DNA from: Oscillospiraceae bacterium
GTDB lineage: Bacteria > Bacillota > Clostridia > Oscillospirales > CAG-272
Assembly: GCA_015063795.1 (NCBI GenBank)
Contig: SVTL01000005.1
Span: forward strand, 1 to 50,527
Direction: 5' to 3'
Length of the DNA stretch: 50,527 bases
Shown: in pieces, positions 33,051 to 41,984 of the stretch
Numbering within the stretch: the first letter of the stretch is position 1
Layout of the letters: every line of letters begins with the position of its first letter
Notes under the pieces: generated by a model
Told to the model about the DNA's origin: nothing
Databases searched by the model: none
Seen by the model: the letters and a program-made list of their open reading frames with translations, nothing else
Position numbers and translations under genes: made by a program

Positions 33051-35083
33051 TGGCCATGGAATGGATGCATCGCTTCGGTAAAAAAATCAAAAATGCCATC
33101 TCAAACAAACGCCGCTGGGCGCTGGGGTTGTACGATGCGCTGCTGCTGTTTGCCGTGGTGCTGATGATCCTCGGTGTCTATCCGAGCGGCGTTGATAAGC
33201 TGGCGCCTTCCGAATTTGCCCTGCATACGCTTCTTTGCTTTGCGTGTGTGCTTCTGTGCCGCTGTACGGGCAGTGTGTACCGGCAGGTCTGGCGCTTCGG
33301 AAGCGCATCGGCGTATATTCGTTTGTTCGTGTGCGATGCGATCGCGGGAGTGGTGTATTTCCTCCTGCAAACGATCCTTCCGATCCGCACGATCGCCTTT
33401 ATCCGTGTTTTTTCCATCTTTGCGTTCAACCTGTTGCTGTCAATGGGCATCCGACTGTTCTATCAGCATCTGTACCAGGAGGCCAAGACCTGTGAGCATT
33501 TGAACGGCCTTGGGTGGAAGATCGTTGAGCTTCTCAGCGGCTCGGCCATCGCGCCGGTCACACAGAGCGAGCCGAATGCGGCGGACAGCGCGAGGATCAA
33601 GATCGCCATTGTGGGCGCAGGGACCGTGGGAGCGTTGCTGGCGGACGAGCTTTTCAAGAATCCGCGCGCGGCGTACAGGCCCTGCTGCTTCATTGATATT
33701 GACAAAGACAAGATCGGACGGGAGATCATGGGCATTCCCGTGCTGGCAGGCGGAGAGGTCTCTGAGGCTGTTCTGCAGACCTACGGGATTCAGGAGATCG
33801 TGTTTGCCCTGCCGCAGATCGATGCGGTCAGACGGAAAGAGCTGTATGAGTTCTACAACCGCTTCGGCTGTAAGATCAAGACCTATGACTATCCCATGAT
33901 CCGCACCGCCGAAAACGGCAGACGGCATATGCGCGAGTTCGATATCGAGGAGCTGCTGTTCCGTCAGCCGATCGAGCTGAGCGATGAGAAGACCGCGTCC
34001 TATTATCGGGATAAGGTCGTGCTGATTACGGGCGGCGGCGGATCCATCGGAAGTGAGCTGTGCCGTCAGATCGCCGGCATGAAGCCCAAGCGTCTGGTGA
34101 TCCTGGATGTATATGAAAACGGCGCGTATGACGTTCAGCAGGAGCTTCGCATTGCTTACGGCAGTAAGATCAACCTGCAGGTGGAGATCGTTTCGATCTG
34201 TGACCGCAAAGGGCTTGAGATCGTGTTCCGACGCCACCGCCCGGATATCGTGATCCATGCCGCGGCGCATAAGCATGTTCCGCTGATGGAGCACAACTGC
34301 TGCGAAGCGGTGAAAAACAATGTCTTCGGTACGCTGAATACCGTCGAGCTCTGCGAGAAATACCGCGTGAGCCGCTTTATGATGGTCTCCACGGACAAGG
34401 CGGTCAATCCCACCAACGTGATGGGCGCCACCAAGCGGATGTGCGAGATGATCGTGCAGACCTACAGCAGTCTGGGAACGGAGACCGTCTATACCTCCAC
34501 GCGCTTCGGCAATGTGCTGGGAAGCGCCGGCTCGGTGATCCCGCTGTTCAAGCGTCAGATCATGCAGGGCGGACCGGTGACCGTCACCGATAAGCGGATC
34601 ATCCGCTATTTTATGACCATACCCGAGGCCAGCCAGCTGGTGCTTCAGTCGGGCGCCATGGCCAAAAACGGGGACCTGTTCGTGCTGGACATGGGAAGCC
34701 CTGTGAAGATTTTGGACCTGGCCGAGAATATGATACGCCTCAGCGGCTTTGAGCCGTATAAGGACATCGATGTTGTGGAAACAGGGCTCCGCCCGGGCGA
34801 GAAGCTGTATGAAGAGCTTCTGATCAAGACCGAATCGCTGGCGAAGACCGAAAATGAATTGATCTTCATTGAGCGTGACGAGCCTGTGCCGATGCCTGAG
34901 CTTGAGCGTAAGCTGGAATGGCTGAAAACATCCCTTGCCGACGAGGATAACAGCGCGGTCAAGGCTGCGTTGATGGATGTTGTGCCAACCTTCCGCCACC
35001 CCGACGTTGTCAATCGCGCGGCCGTTCAGGCGGAGGAAATGAAGGTTGCGTTGGAGCATGACAGAGCGGCGGTCAAGGTCTAA
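33050..35083 (+). CDS. membrane UDP-sugar 4,6-dehydratase, PglF/EpsC/CapD-like
   Basis: A 677-residue enzyme that turns UDP-GlcNAc into the 4-keto-6-deoxy sugar, first step of bacillosamine-type sugar synthesis. It has about four N-terminal helices, an extra nucleotide-binding domain (IKIAIVGAGTVGALLADEL, about 185-290) and an SDR domain with VVLITGGGGSIGSELCRQI, the catalytic STDKAVNPTNVMGATKRMCE (the Tyr of YxxxK is Met as in this subfamily) and YTSTRFGNVLGSAGSVIPLF. The start is at the stop of the LCP gene; ATG 33056 has a better-spaced site and may be used instead. No sugar-specific residue could be read. Confidence 0.93.
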   Translation: MAMEWMHRFGKKIKNAISNKRRWALGLYDALLLFAVVLMILGVYPSGVDKLAPSEFALHTLLCFACVLLCRCTGSVYRQVWRFGSASAYIRLFVCDAIAGVVYFLLQTILPIRTIAFIRVFSIFAFNLLLSMGIRLFYQHLYQEAKTCEHLNGLGWKIVELLSGSAIAPVTQSEPNAADSARIKIAIVGAGTVGALLADELFKNPRAAYRPCCFIDIDKDKIGREIMGIPVLAGGEVSEAVLQTYGIQEIVFALPQIDAVRRKELYEFYNRFGCKIKTYDYPMIRTAENGRRHMREFDIEELLFRQPIELSDEKTASYYRDKVVLITGGGGSIGSELCRQIAGMKPKRLVILDVYENGAYDVQQELRIAYGSKINLQVEIVSICDRKGLEIVFRRHRPDIVIHAAAHKHVPLMEHNCCEAVKNNVFGTLNTVELCEKYRVSRFMMVSTDKAVNPTNVMGATKRMCEMIVQTYSSLGTETVYTSTRFGNVLGSAGSVIPLFKRQIMQGGPVTVTDKRIIRYFMTIPEASQLVLQSGAMAKNGDLFVLDMGSPVKILDLAENMIRLSGFEPYKDIDVVETGLRPGEKLYEELLIKTESLAKTENELIFIERDEPVPMPELERKLEWLKTSLADEDNSAVKAALMDVVPTFRHPDVVNRAAVQAEEMKVALEHDRAAVKV

Positions 35084-35260
35084 CAAAGTGACCTGCGGCG
35101 CGTGTCTGCAAAAAAAAGATGGAACAGATCCAATGTTTAAAGCGGACATAAAAAGATTGCGTTGCCTGTTTTTATCCTGAGATTTTCGGAAGATCGTTTT
35201 CGGTGTTTCAAAGATCGGACGGAAATTTTGTGATCAAAAAGACGGAGAATGGAAAACAAG

Positions 35261-36484
35261 ATGAAATTTGAGGCATTTGCCAATAAAGTATGGCTTGCAA
35301 CACCGACCATGCACGGCAACGAGCTGACGTATATCACCGAAGCGCTCGATACCAACTGGGTCTCCACGGAAGGCGCAAATCTCGAAAGAGTCGAGCGTCT
35401 GGTGACGGAGAAGATCGGGTGTAAGTATGCCGTTCCCCTTTCCTGCGGAACCGCCGCGCTGCACCTTGCCGTCAAGCTGGCGGGCGTCAAGCCGGGCGAT
35501 ACCGTGTTCTGCAGCGATATGACCTTCGATGCAACGGTAAATGCCATTGTATACGAGCATGCTGAGCCTGTTTTCGTGGATAGCGAATACGATACGTGGA
35601 ACATGGATCCCAAGGCTCTGGAAAAGGCGTTCGAGCTTTATCCCAAGACCAAAGCGGTCGTTGTGGTCAATCTGTACGGAACGCCCGCTAAGTATGACGA
35701 GATCAGCGCCATCGCGGAAAAATACGGTGCGGTCGTCATCGAGGATGCGGCTGAGTCGTTTGGTGCGATCTATAAGGGCAGACAGACGGGCAATTTCGGC
35801 ACCTATAATGTGATCTCCTTCAACGGCAACAAGATCATCACCGGCTCGTCCGGCGGCATGCTGCTCACCGAAGACCGTGAGGCAGCCGATAAGGCGCGTA
35901 AGTGGTCAACACAGAGCCGCGAGAATGCCCCGTGGTATCAGCATAAGGAGCTGGGCTATAACTACCGTATGAGCAACATCATCGCGGGTGTGGTCTGCGG
36001 ACAGATGCCCTATCTGGAGGAGCATATTGCGCGGAAAAAGGCGATCTATGAGCGATACCGTGAGGGATTTAAGGATCTGCCCGTCACGATGAATCCCTAT
36101 GACCGTGAAACCATGCAGCCCAATTTCTGGCTCTCCTGCCTTCTCATCGATGAAAGTGCCATGTGCGAGCAGATCCGAGGCGACACCGAAAGCCGCTATC
36201 AGACAGCGCCGGGCAAGACCTGCCCCGACGAGATCCTCGAATTGTTGGCGAAATACAACGTGCAGGGACGTCCGATCTGGAAGCCGATGCACCTGCAGCC
36301 GCTGTATGAAAAACAGCCGTTTGTGACCGTAAGCGGGAACATGAGGGATGCCGAAGCACCGGAGGAGATGACCGATGTCGGTGCCGATCTGTTCCAAAGA
36401 GGCCTCTGCCTCCCCAGCGACATCAAAATGACACCCGAACAGCAGGACAAAATCATTGAAATGGTGAAGTATTGTTTTGAGTGA
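35261..36484 (+). CDS. PglE/EpsN-like sugar aminotransferase (DegT family)
   Basis: A 407-residue PLP-dependent enzyme that adds an amino group to a 4-keto sugar. The PLP lysine is in SFNGNKIIT (about residue 191), as in EpsN/PglE; other marks are CGTAALHLAVKLAGV, VIEDAAESFGAIYKG and FGTYNVISFNGN. Because the preceding gene makes the 4-keto sugar and the next is a PglC-like transferase, the product is probably a UDP-4-amino-6-deoxy sugar. The start at 35261 is preferred as GGAG lies 13 bases before; ATG 35249 is also possible. A 165-177-base gap before it has no clear structure. Confidence 0.93.
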   Translation: MKFEAFANKVWLATPTMHGNELTYITEALDTNWVSTEGANLERVERLVTEKIGCKYAVPLSCGTAALHLAVKLAGVKPGDTVFCSDMTFDATVNAIVYEHAEPVFVDSEYDTWNMDPKALEKAFELYPKTKAVVVVNLYGTPAKYDEISAIAEKYGAVVIEDAAESFGAIYKGRQTGNFGTYNVISFNGNKIITGSSGGMLLTEDREAADKARKWSTQSRENAPWYQHKELGYNYRMSNIIAGVVCGQMPYLEEHIARKKAIYERYREGFKDLPVTMNPYDRETMQPNFWLSCLLIDESAMCEQIRGDTESRYQTAPGKTCPDEILELLAKYNVQGRPIWKPMHLQPLYEKQPFVTVSGNMRDAEAPEEMTDVGADLFQRGLCLPSDIKMTPEQQDKIIEMVKYCFE

Positions 36485-36502
36485 TGTTTGAGAGGAATCC
36501 GT

Positions 36503-37150
36503 ATGTATGCGAAGTATTTCAAGAGACTTTTTGATTTTTTTCTCTCATTGATTGCCTTGATTGTGCTTTCGCCTGTTCTTTTGATTTTAACGATCATCGG
36601 TGCGATTGCTATGCGTGGAAATCCGTTTTTTGTCCAACCCAGACCGGGAAAGAAGGGCGCAGACGGAAAGGAAAAAATCTTCAATCTGATCAAATTCCGT
36701 ACCATGAGCAATGAGACGGATAGAAACGGGAATCTTTTGCCAGACGATGTGCGATTGAATGCATACGGTCGTTGGTTACGAAAAACGTCGTGTGATGAAT
36801 TGCCGGAGCTGATCAATATTCTTGTCGGCGATATGAGTATTGTAGGCCCGAGACCATTGTCTGTAAAGTATCTTCCGTACTATACAGAATTAGAACGAGA
36901 TCGACATTCGGTAAGGCCAGGTTTAACAGGACTTGCACAGATAAACGGAAGAAACAGCCTCAAATGGGAAGAAAAATTTCGATTTGATGTGGAGTATGTG
37001 CATAATATCAAATTTGAATCCGATCTAAAGATAATTTTTTCGACAGTCGGAATAGTTTTGAGACGTGAAGATATTGGTGTTAGAGGCACAGAATCTTTAA
37101 TGGATTTTGATACATATCGTGAAAATCAAAGAACATCTAACGTCCATTGA
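36503..37150 (+). CDS. PglC/EpsL-like phosphoglycosyl transferase
   Basis: A 215-residue monotopic enzyme that transfers the first sugar phosphate to undecaprenyl phosphate. It has the short re-entrant helix (FFLSLIALIVLSPVLLILTIIGAIAM), FVQPRPGKKG, IKFRTMSNETD, the catalytic region CDELPELINILVGDMSIVGPRP and PGLTGLAQINGRNSL. The length is that of the small type. The start at 36503 has AGAGGA six bases before; a TTG start 15 bases upstream was rejected. From here codons become AT-rich and remain so up to about 44100. Confidence 0.93.
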   Translation: MYAKYFKRLFDFFLSLIALIVLSPVLLILTIIGAIAMRGNPFFVQPRPGKKGADGKEKIFNLIKFRTMSNETDRNGNLLPDDVRLNAYGRWLRKTSCDELPELINILVGDMSIVGPRPLSVKYLPYYTELERDRHSVRPGLTGLAQINGRNSLKWEEKFRFDVEYVHNIKFESDLKIIFSTVGIVLRREDIGVRGTESLMDFDTYRENQRTSNVH

Positions 37151-37453
37151 TAAACAGAAATACGTTGTGAACTTTATTGATGTGCTTTTTTGTAATCAAT
37201 AACATCTACGAATTATTTGATGATGATCTTTCAATCGAAGTTTGAATATCACATGATTTCACGGATGGGAATGTTATTTACTATTGATATAATATCCTAG
37301 CGGCTCTAATAGGATATGAATGATTAGGTCTAAGTCGCATCATTTTTGTGTAATATTGATGCAAAATTAAAACAAACAATAATTATAAATTATATGTGGT
37401 AGTATCTTTGAAATAATTTATCATTTTCTTAAATAGTATGTGGTGAATATATA
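37151..37453. other. AT-rich intergenic region of 303 bases in the polysaccharide locus
   Basis: No gene is seen. It contains an 8-bp inverted repeat ATATCCTA/TAGGATAT (37292-37299, 37310-37317) beside a TATAAT at 37288-37293 that lacks a good -35 box. The 14-base sequence TTCAATCGAAGTTT at 37230-37243 recurs at 38740-38753 behind the ATP-grasp gene. Confidence 0.5.
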
Positions 37454-38728
37454 ATGAATGATAATATTGTGGAGGGAAAAAAACTTCTGATATTAGCTGG
37501 AGAAGCAAACCTAATAACTCTTGTTGAAAGAGCTCGATCTTTGGGGGTCTATACAATTGTTACAGATTACTATACTTGTGAAGAGAGTCCAGCAAAAAAA
37601 ATTGCTGATGAATTTTGGAACATAAGTTGGAGTGACATTGATGTACTCGAGAAGAAATGCCGAGAAGAAAAAATCGATGGTGTTACAACGGGTTATAGTG
37701 AATCCCCTCTTGAGTGTTGCATTGAATTGTGCAAACGTCTGGGATTGCCTTGCTACTGTACAAAAGAGCAATTAGAATTTACGAGAAATAAAGTTCTTTT
37801 TAAAGAAATCTGCAGAAGAGCAGGGGTTCCTGTTGTCAAGGAATATAATTCTATAGAGGAAGTTGACGCTTTCCCGATAATTGTCAAACCGGTTGATCGA
37901 GCTGGTTCTATAGGTGTGAGTATAGCGACCAATATGGATGAACTCCGTCAGGCATATGATTATGCTATGAAGAAATCATACTGTAAACATGTGATTATTG
38001 AGCAATATATACATGGGACAAAAATTGATGTATATTATGAGATAATTGATGGACAAATCACCTTGCTGAGTACAGATAGTGTTATAAATGCAAAGAATAA
38101 TGGATATAAAAGAGTTGTTCAAAGTGCATGGTATCTGCCATCGCATGCTCACAATTTGATAGTTGAAAAAGTTGATTTGTCGTTGAGAAAAATGATAAAT
38201 AATCTTGGTATTACAGACGGTTATCTGTTTATTTCTGGATTTGAATATAATGGCGAATTAATGTTTTTTGAATCTGGATTTCGATTAGGCGGTGAACATT
38301 TATATAACTATCATGAACTTCTTGGATATATCAATAGTTTAGATGTTTTTATTTACCATGCCTTAACGGGCTCTACAAGCGTGTTGAAACAGTCTGTTAA
38401 TAACACGGTGAACAACAATATTAAATGTATCAATATCAATCTTTATGCAAATGCAGGAATAGTAAAACAAATAGAGGGGCTAGATTTGATACGAAAGATG
38501 ACTGATTGCTACTTTACACTTGTAACTGGATTTGAGGGACAAGTCTGTGAAGACAATGTTGCTATTCTATCGAAATTAGGGATGTTTTATTTTTGTAATG
38601 AAAATGCATATGAATTAAAAAATGATGTAAAAAAAGCATATTCATTATTAAAAATTCTGGATACAAAGGGGAATGATATGCTATATGATAAAATTGATAG
38701 CTCGAGGATAGATAAACTATGGGATTGA
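37454..38728 (+). CDS. ATP-grasp ligase-like protein
   Basis: A 424-residue cytoplasmic protein with the three parts of ATP-grasp ligases. Residues 1-110 are Rossmann-like (KKLLILAGEANLITLVERARSLG; DEFWNISWSDIDVLEKKCREE). The ATP-binding part has IIVKPVDRAGSIGVSIATN and VIIEQYIHGTKIDVYYEI, and a metal/phosphate motif in LMFFESGFRLGGEH. ATP-grasp enzymes make an acyl phosphate and join it to an amine, often an amino acid or an amino sugar derivative. The substrates are unknown. It is in the AT-rich block, with unusual codons compared with the operon start, so it may be an acquired cassette. Confidence 0.85.
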   Translation: MNDNIVEGKKLLILAGEANLITLVERARSLGVYTIVTDYYTCEESPAKKIADEFWNISWSDIDVLEKKCREEKIDGVTTGYSESPLECCIELCKRLGLPCYCTKEQLEFTRNKVLFKEICRRAGVPVVKEYNSIEEVDAFPIIVKPVDRAGSIGVSIATNMDELRQAYDYAMKKSYCKHVIIEQYIHGTKIDVYYEIIDGQITLLSTDSVINAKNNGYKRVVQSAWYLPSHAHNLIVEKVDLSLRKMINNLGITDGYLFISGFEYNGELMFFESGFRLGGEHLYNYHELLGYINSLDVFIYHALTGSTSVLKQSVNNTVNNNIKCININLYANAGIVKQIEGLDLIRKMTDCYFTLVTGFEGQVCEDNVAILSKLGMFYFCNENAYELKNDVKKAYSLLKILDTKGNDMLYDKIDSSRIDKLWD

Positions 38729-38772
38729 GAAAAACATTGTTCAATCGAAGTTTTTGATTAGTTGTGGTATTT

Positions 38773-39777
38773 ATGAGAGAAATTGGCAGTGAGTTTTGGG
38801 AACAATACGATCGTATTCATGCTGTTTGCAAGAGAAATGAAGCAAATTTGCTGTCTGGAAGAACTGCACTGCAATTTATTATTGATGATATCAGAAAAAA
38901 ACGAAAGGTACATAAGGTGCTGATGCCATCGTATTGCTGTGAATCAATGATTTTGCCGTTTATTCGATCAAAGATAGACGTGGCGTTTTATCCGGTATAT
39001 CAAGATGAAATGGAGATCCCTCAAGATCATGATGCGGACATTATTTGTTTGATTGATTATTTTGGCTATTGTTTAGAGCAAAACTATAGTATTGCTGTTC
39101 GTGAAAAGCAAAAAGGAAAAATCATTATCTATGACGCCACACACAAGATTGATGGAAATCCTGAAGTAGAAGCGCATGTGGACTATTCCTTTTGCAGTTA
39201 TCGAAAATGGTTATATTGTAACTATGCAAAAGCAATCTGCCATAATGGATTTTTTGATATAACGGACAAATTGGCGCTGAACGAATCATATATTCAGTTG
39301 CGAGATGAGGCGGCTCGCAAAAAGAAAAGATTCATTGATGGATTAACTAAAGAAAAAAACTCATATTTATCTGACTTCAATTTGGCTGAAGAATTATTAG
39401 AATCAGATTATGAGGGTTATAGCGGGTTGCCAATTGCCTTTGATCTTCAGAAATTGATATTTCAACGAAGGGAAAATGCAGAATACTTAATTTCTGCTTT
39501 AAGAGATGTTCCTAACCTAAAACTGTGGAGAACAGAGTTAAAGCAGAAGGATGTTCCGATGTTTGTTCCGATTTTGATGGAATCGCAGATTCGTGATAAA
39601 CTAAGGCGGTATTTGATAGATCAACAAATTTTTTGCCCGATTCATTGGCCAAAATCGCTTTATCACACAATGCACAATGATTTATATGATATGGAATTAA
39701 GTTTGATTTGCGATCAACGGTATAATTTATCTGATATGGATCGGATGGTTAGTGCAATCAAAGGATTTATTAGCTAG
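38773..39777 (+). CDS. DegT-like PLP enzyme of an uncharacterized subfamily
   Basis: A 334-residue protein with a fold-type I aminotransferase outline. GRTALQFIIDDI is the phosphate-cup region, MPSYCCESMILPF follows, then IICLIDYFGYC, IIYDATHKIDG (the Asp of PLP enzymes) and SYRKWLYC, with Lys145 as the PLP lysine. The C-terminus has the DegT-like small domain (QIFCPIHWP). It is shorter than normal DegT proteins. It might transfer an amino group to a sugar or a small molecule. The start at 38773 is chosen by homologous-like start context; a GTG 9 bases earlier is possible. It belongs to the AT-rich block. Confidence 0.75.
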   Translation: MREIGSEFWEQYDRIHAVCKRNEANLLSGRTALQFIIDDIRKKRKVHKVLMPSYCCESMILPFIRSKIDVAFYPVYQDEMEIPQDHDADIICLIDYFGYCLEQNYSIAVREKQKGKIIIYDATHKIDGNPEVEAHVDYSFCSYRKWLYCNYAKAICHNGFFDITDKLALNESYIQLRDEAARKKKRFIDGLTKEKNSYLSDFNLAEELLESDYEGYSGLPIAFDLQKLIFQRRENAEYLISALRDVPNLKLWRTELKQKDVPMFVPILMESQIRDKLRRYLIDQQIFCPIHWPKSLYHTMHNDLYDMELSLICDQRYNLSDMDRMVSAIKGFIS

Positions 39778-39791
39778 TAAGAGGAAAAAAT

Positions 39792-40838
39792 ATGTCTCTT
39801 TTCATATATACACTTGAGGAATCCGAAAAATGGGATGAAGTGGTGAGGAGTTTTCAACACCATGATGTCTATTATTTATCCGGCTATGTAAAAGCATTTA
39901 TGCTTCATGGTGATGGTCAACCGCTTTTATTTTACTACAAAGATGAGTCAATAAAAGGGATCAACGTTGTTATGAAACGAGATGTTGCAGATGATCCATT
40001 TTTTGAAAAAAAGATTGATCATGGTACGATCTTTGATTTTATCACTCCATATGGTTATGGAGGATGGTTGATTGACGGGAGTGGAACAAAAGAAGATTTG
40101 TTTCAAGCCTATGAAACGTGGTGCAGAAATCATGGAGTTGTAAGCGAATTCGTTCGATATCATCCAGTTTTAAATAATGCTGAAAAGACAACAACTTCTT
40201 ATGAAGTAGCCTCCCTTGGTAAAACCATTTTGATGGATTTATCTTCGCCGGATGTGATTTGGTCAAATTTGACAAGCAAAAATCGAAACATGATACGAAA
40301 AGCGCAGAAAAGCGGTGTTCAGATTTATCATGGTCAATTTCCAGAGATATACCAAACATTCAAATCTATATACAATTCTACAATGGATTTGAACCATGCG
40401 AGGTCATATTATTATTTTGAAGATGAATTTTATGACAGTATCTGTAATGATTTGCCCAATGAAGCGCAAGTGTTTTGGGCTGATTTTAGAGGACAGGTTA
40501 TCGCTGCGTCTATCATTGTTGAAGCAAATGGATATATGAACTACCATTTATCAGGTTCATTACGAGAATTTCAAAGCATGGCTCCGTCCAATTTATTGTT
40601 GTACCAAGCTTCTCTTTGGGGGTGTCACAATGGGTGTAGAAGTTTTCATCTTGGCGGCGGAGTCGGTTCAAAAGAAGATGGTTTATATAAATTTAAAAGT
40701 GCTTTTAATCGATATGGAACCAAGCAATTTTTTGTCGGAAAAAAGGTATTTTTGGAACAAGAATATAACAAGTTGTGCGGCATGAAAAATATAACTGATA
40801 CAGAACTTTTTTTCCCAAAATACAGAGCGAAAATTTGA
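39792..40838 (+). CDS. FemAB/BioF2-like GNAT-fold acyl- or aminoacyltransferase
   Basis: A 348-residue protein with two GNAT-like domains, as in FemX/FemAB and lipid II-modifying enzymes. Clues are the first half EESEKWDEVVRSFQHHDVYY then GYVKAFMLHGDGQPLLFYYKD, the GWLIDGSG region, and in the second half the typical SKNRNMIRKAQKSGVQI and VFWADFRGQVIAASIIVEANGYMNYHLSG. FemAB-type enzymes transfer amino acids from tRNA to an amine; other members acylate sugars. This protein sits 14 bases after the PLP enzyme, so the pair, with the ATP-grasp gene, may form an amine-attachment unit. Its true donor and acceptor are not known. Confidence 0.8.
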   Translation: MSLFIYTLEESEKWDEVVRSFQHHDVYYLSGYVKAFMLHGDGQPLLFYYKDESIKGINVVMKRDVADDPFFEKKIDHGTIFDFITPYGYGGWLIDGSGTKEDLFQAYETWCRNHGVVSEFVRYHPVLNNAEKTTTSYEVASLGKTILMDLSSPDVIWSNLTSKNRNMIRKAQKSGVQIYHGQFPEIYQTFKSIYNSTMDLNHARSYYYFEDEFYDSICNDLPNEAQVFWADFRGQVIAASIIVEANGYMNYHLSGSLREFQSMAPSNLLLYQASLWGCHNGCRSFHLGGGVGSKEDGLYKFKSAFNRYGTKQFFVGKKVFLEQEYNKLCGMKNITDTELFFPKYRAKI

Positions 40839-40864
40839 TTATATATAAAACAAGAGGTTATACA

Positions 40865-41974
40865 ATGACCATTTTGTATGTAACAACGGTTTCGTCAACA
40901 ATGAATGCGTTTTTTAAACAGCATATTGAAATGCTGGTCAAGGATGGTCATCGTGTAGAGCTTGCTTGTAATGACGATAATTGGCCTATTGATAGTTTTT
41001 ATAATGTACTCAATTGCAAGTTTTATCATATCGATTTTTCCCGTTTTCCCCTGTCTCTGGATAATATGAAGGCATATAAACAGTTAAAGCAGGTGATCGA
41101 GAAGGGGAAGTATGATATCGTTCATTGCCATACTCCGAATGCTTCTGTTATTACCCGCTTGGTTTGTCGGAAATACAGAAAGAAAGACGGGGTGAAGGTT
41201 TTTTATACCGCTCACGGATTTCATTTTTACAAAGGTGCACCGTTGAAAAACTGGTTGCTGTATTATCCGATTGAAAAAATTTGTTCCTATTTTACAGACA
41301 AGCTGATTACGATCAATACTGAGGATTTTGAGCTTGCAAAACGAAAATTCAAAGCCAAAGAGATTCATTATGTTCCCGGTGTCGGCGTGGATCTGTCACG
41401 GTTTGAGAATATTCAGATCGACCGTGTGCAAAAAAGACGTGAGATCGGTGTACCGGAGAATGCGTTCCTGTTGCTGTCGGTTGGAGAACTCAATGAAAAT
41501 AAAAACCACCAGGTGATTATCAGAGCTTTGGCAAAACTGAAAGATTCGAATGTTCACTATGCAATCGCCGGTACCGGGGACAAAAAAGAATTCCTTCTTC
41601 GACTGGCAAAAGAACTTGGTGTGACAGATCAAATACATCTTCTTGGATATCGAAATGATGTGCCGGAACTCAATTATGCGTCAGATGTGTTTTGCTTTCC
41701 TTCGCATCGAGAAGGACTTGGGCTGTCAGCAATTGAAGCAATGGCGTGTGGGCTTCCGATTGTTACATCGAATATACACGGAATCAATGATTATAGTGTG
41801 GACGGTGTGACGGGGTATAAGTGTAGACCGGATGACGTTGATGGGTTTATGAAGGCAATTCAAATCATTCAAAGCAATGGCAAAAAGCATATGGGTGACC
41901 ACAATAAAGTCTGTTCTGGCAAGTATTCAATAAACCGAATTGTTGAAAAAATGAAGGCAATCTATGAAGGATGA
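40865..41974 (+). CDS. glycosyltransferase family 4
   Basis: A 369-residue retaining glycosyltransferase with GT-B fold. The N-terminus reads MTILYVTTVSSTMNAFFKQHIEMLVKDG, HCHTPNASVI follows, and the C-terminal donor site is HREGLGLSAIEAMACGLPIVTSN. It adds a sugar to the lipid-linked intermediate. The donor cannot be told. The start at 40865 is preferred over an ATG 30 bases earlier because AGAGG lies before it. AT-rich codons. Confidence 0.9.
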   Translation: MTILYVTTVSSTMNAFFKQHIEMLVKDGHRVELACNDDNWPIDSFYNVLNCKFYHIDFSRFPLSLDNMKAYKQLKQVIEKGKYDIVHCHTPNASVITRLVCRKYRKKDGVKVFYTAHGFHFYKGAPLKNWLLYYPIEKICSYFTDKLITINTEDFELAKRKFKAKEIHYVPGVGVDLSRFENIQIDRVQKRREIGVPENAFLLLSVGELNENKNHQVIIRALAKLKDSNVHYAIAGTGDKKEFLLRLAKELGVTDQIHLLGYRNDVPELNYASDVFCFPSHREGLGLSAIEAMACGLPIVTSNIHGINDYSVDGVTGYKCRPDDVDGFMKAIQIIQSNGKKHMGDHNKVCSGKYSINRIVEKMKAIYEG

Positions 41975-41984
41975 TGGACTCAAA

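Noticed and set aside
33440-35149. 569-residue minus-strand frame opposite the dehydratase gene
   Set aside because: The plus strand encodes an unmistakable 4,6-dehydratase. The reverse frame is His-rich low-complexity sequence.
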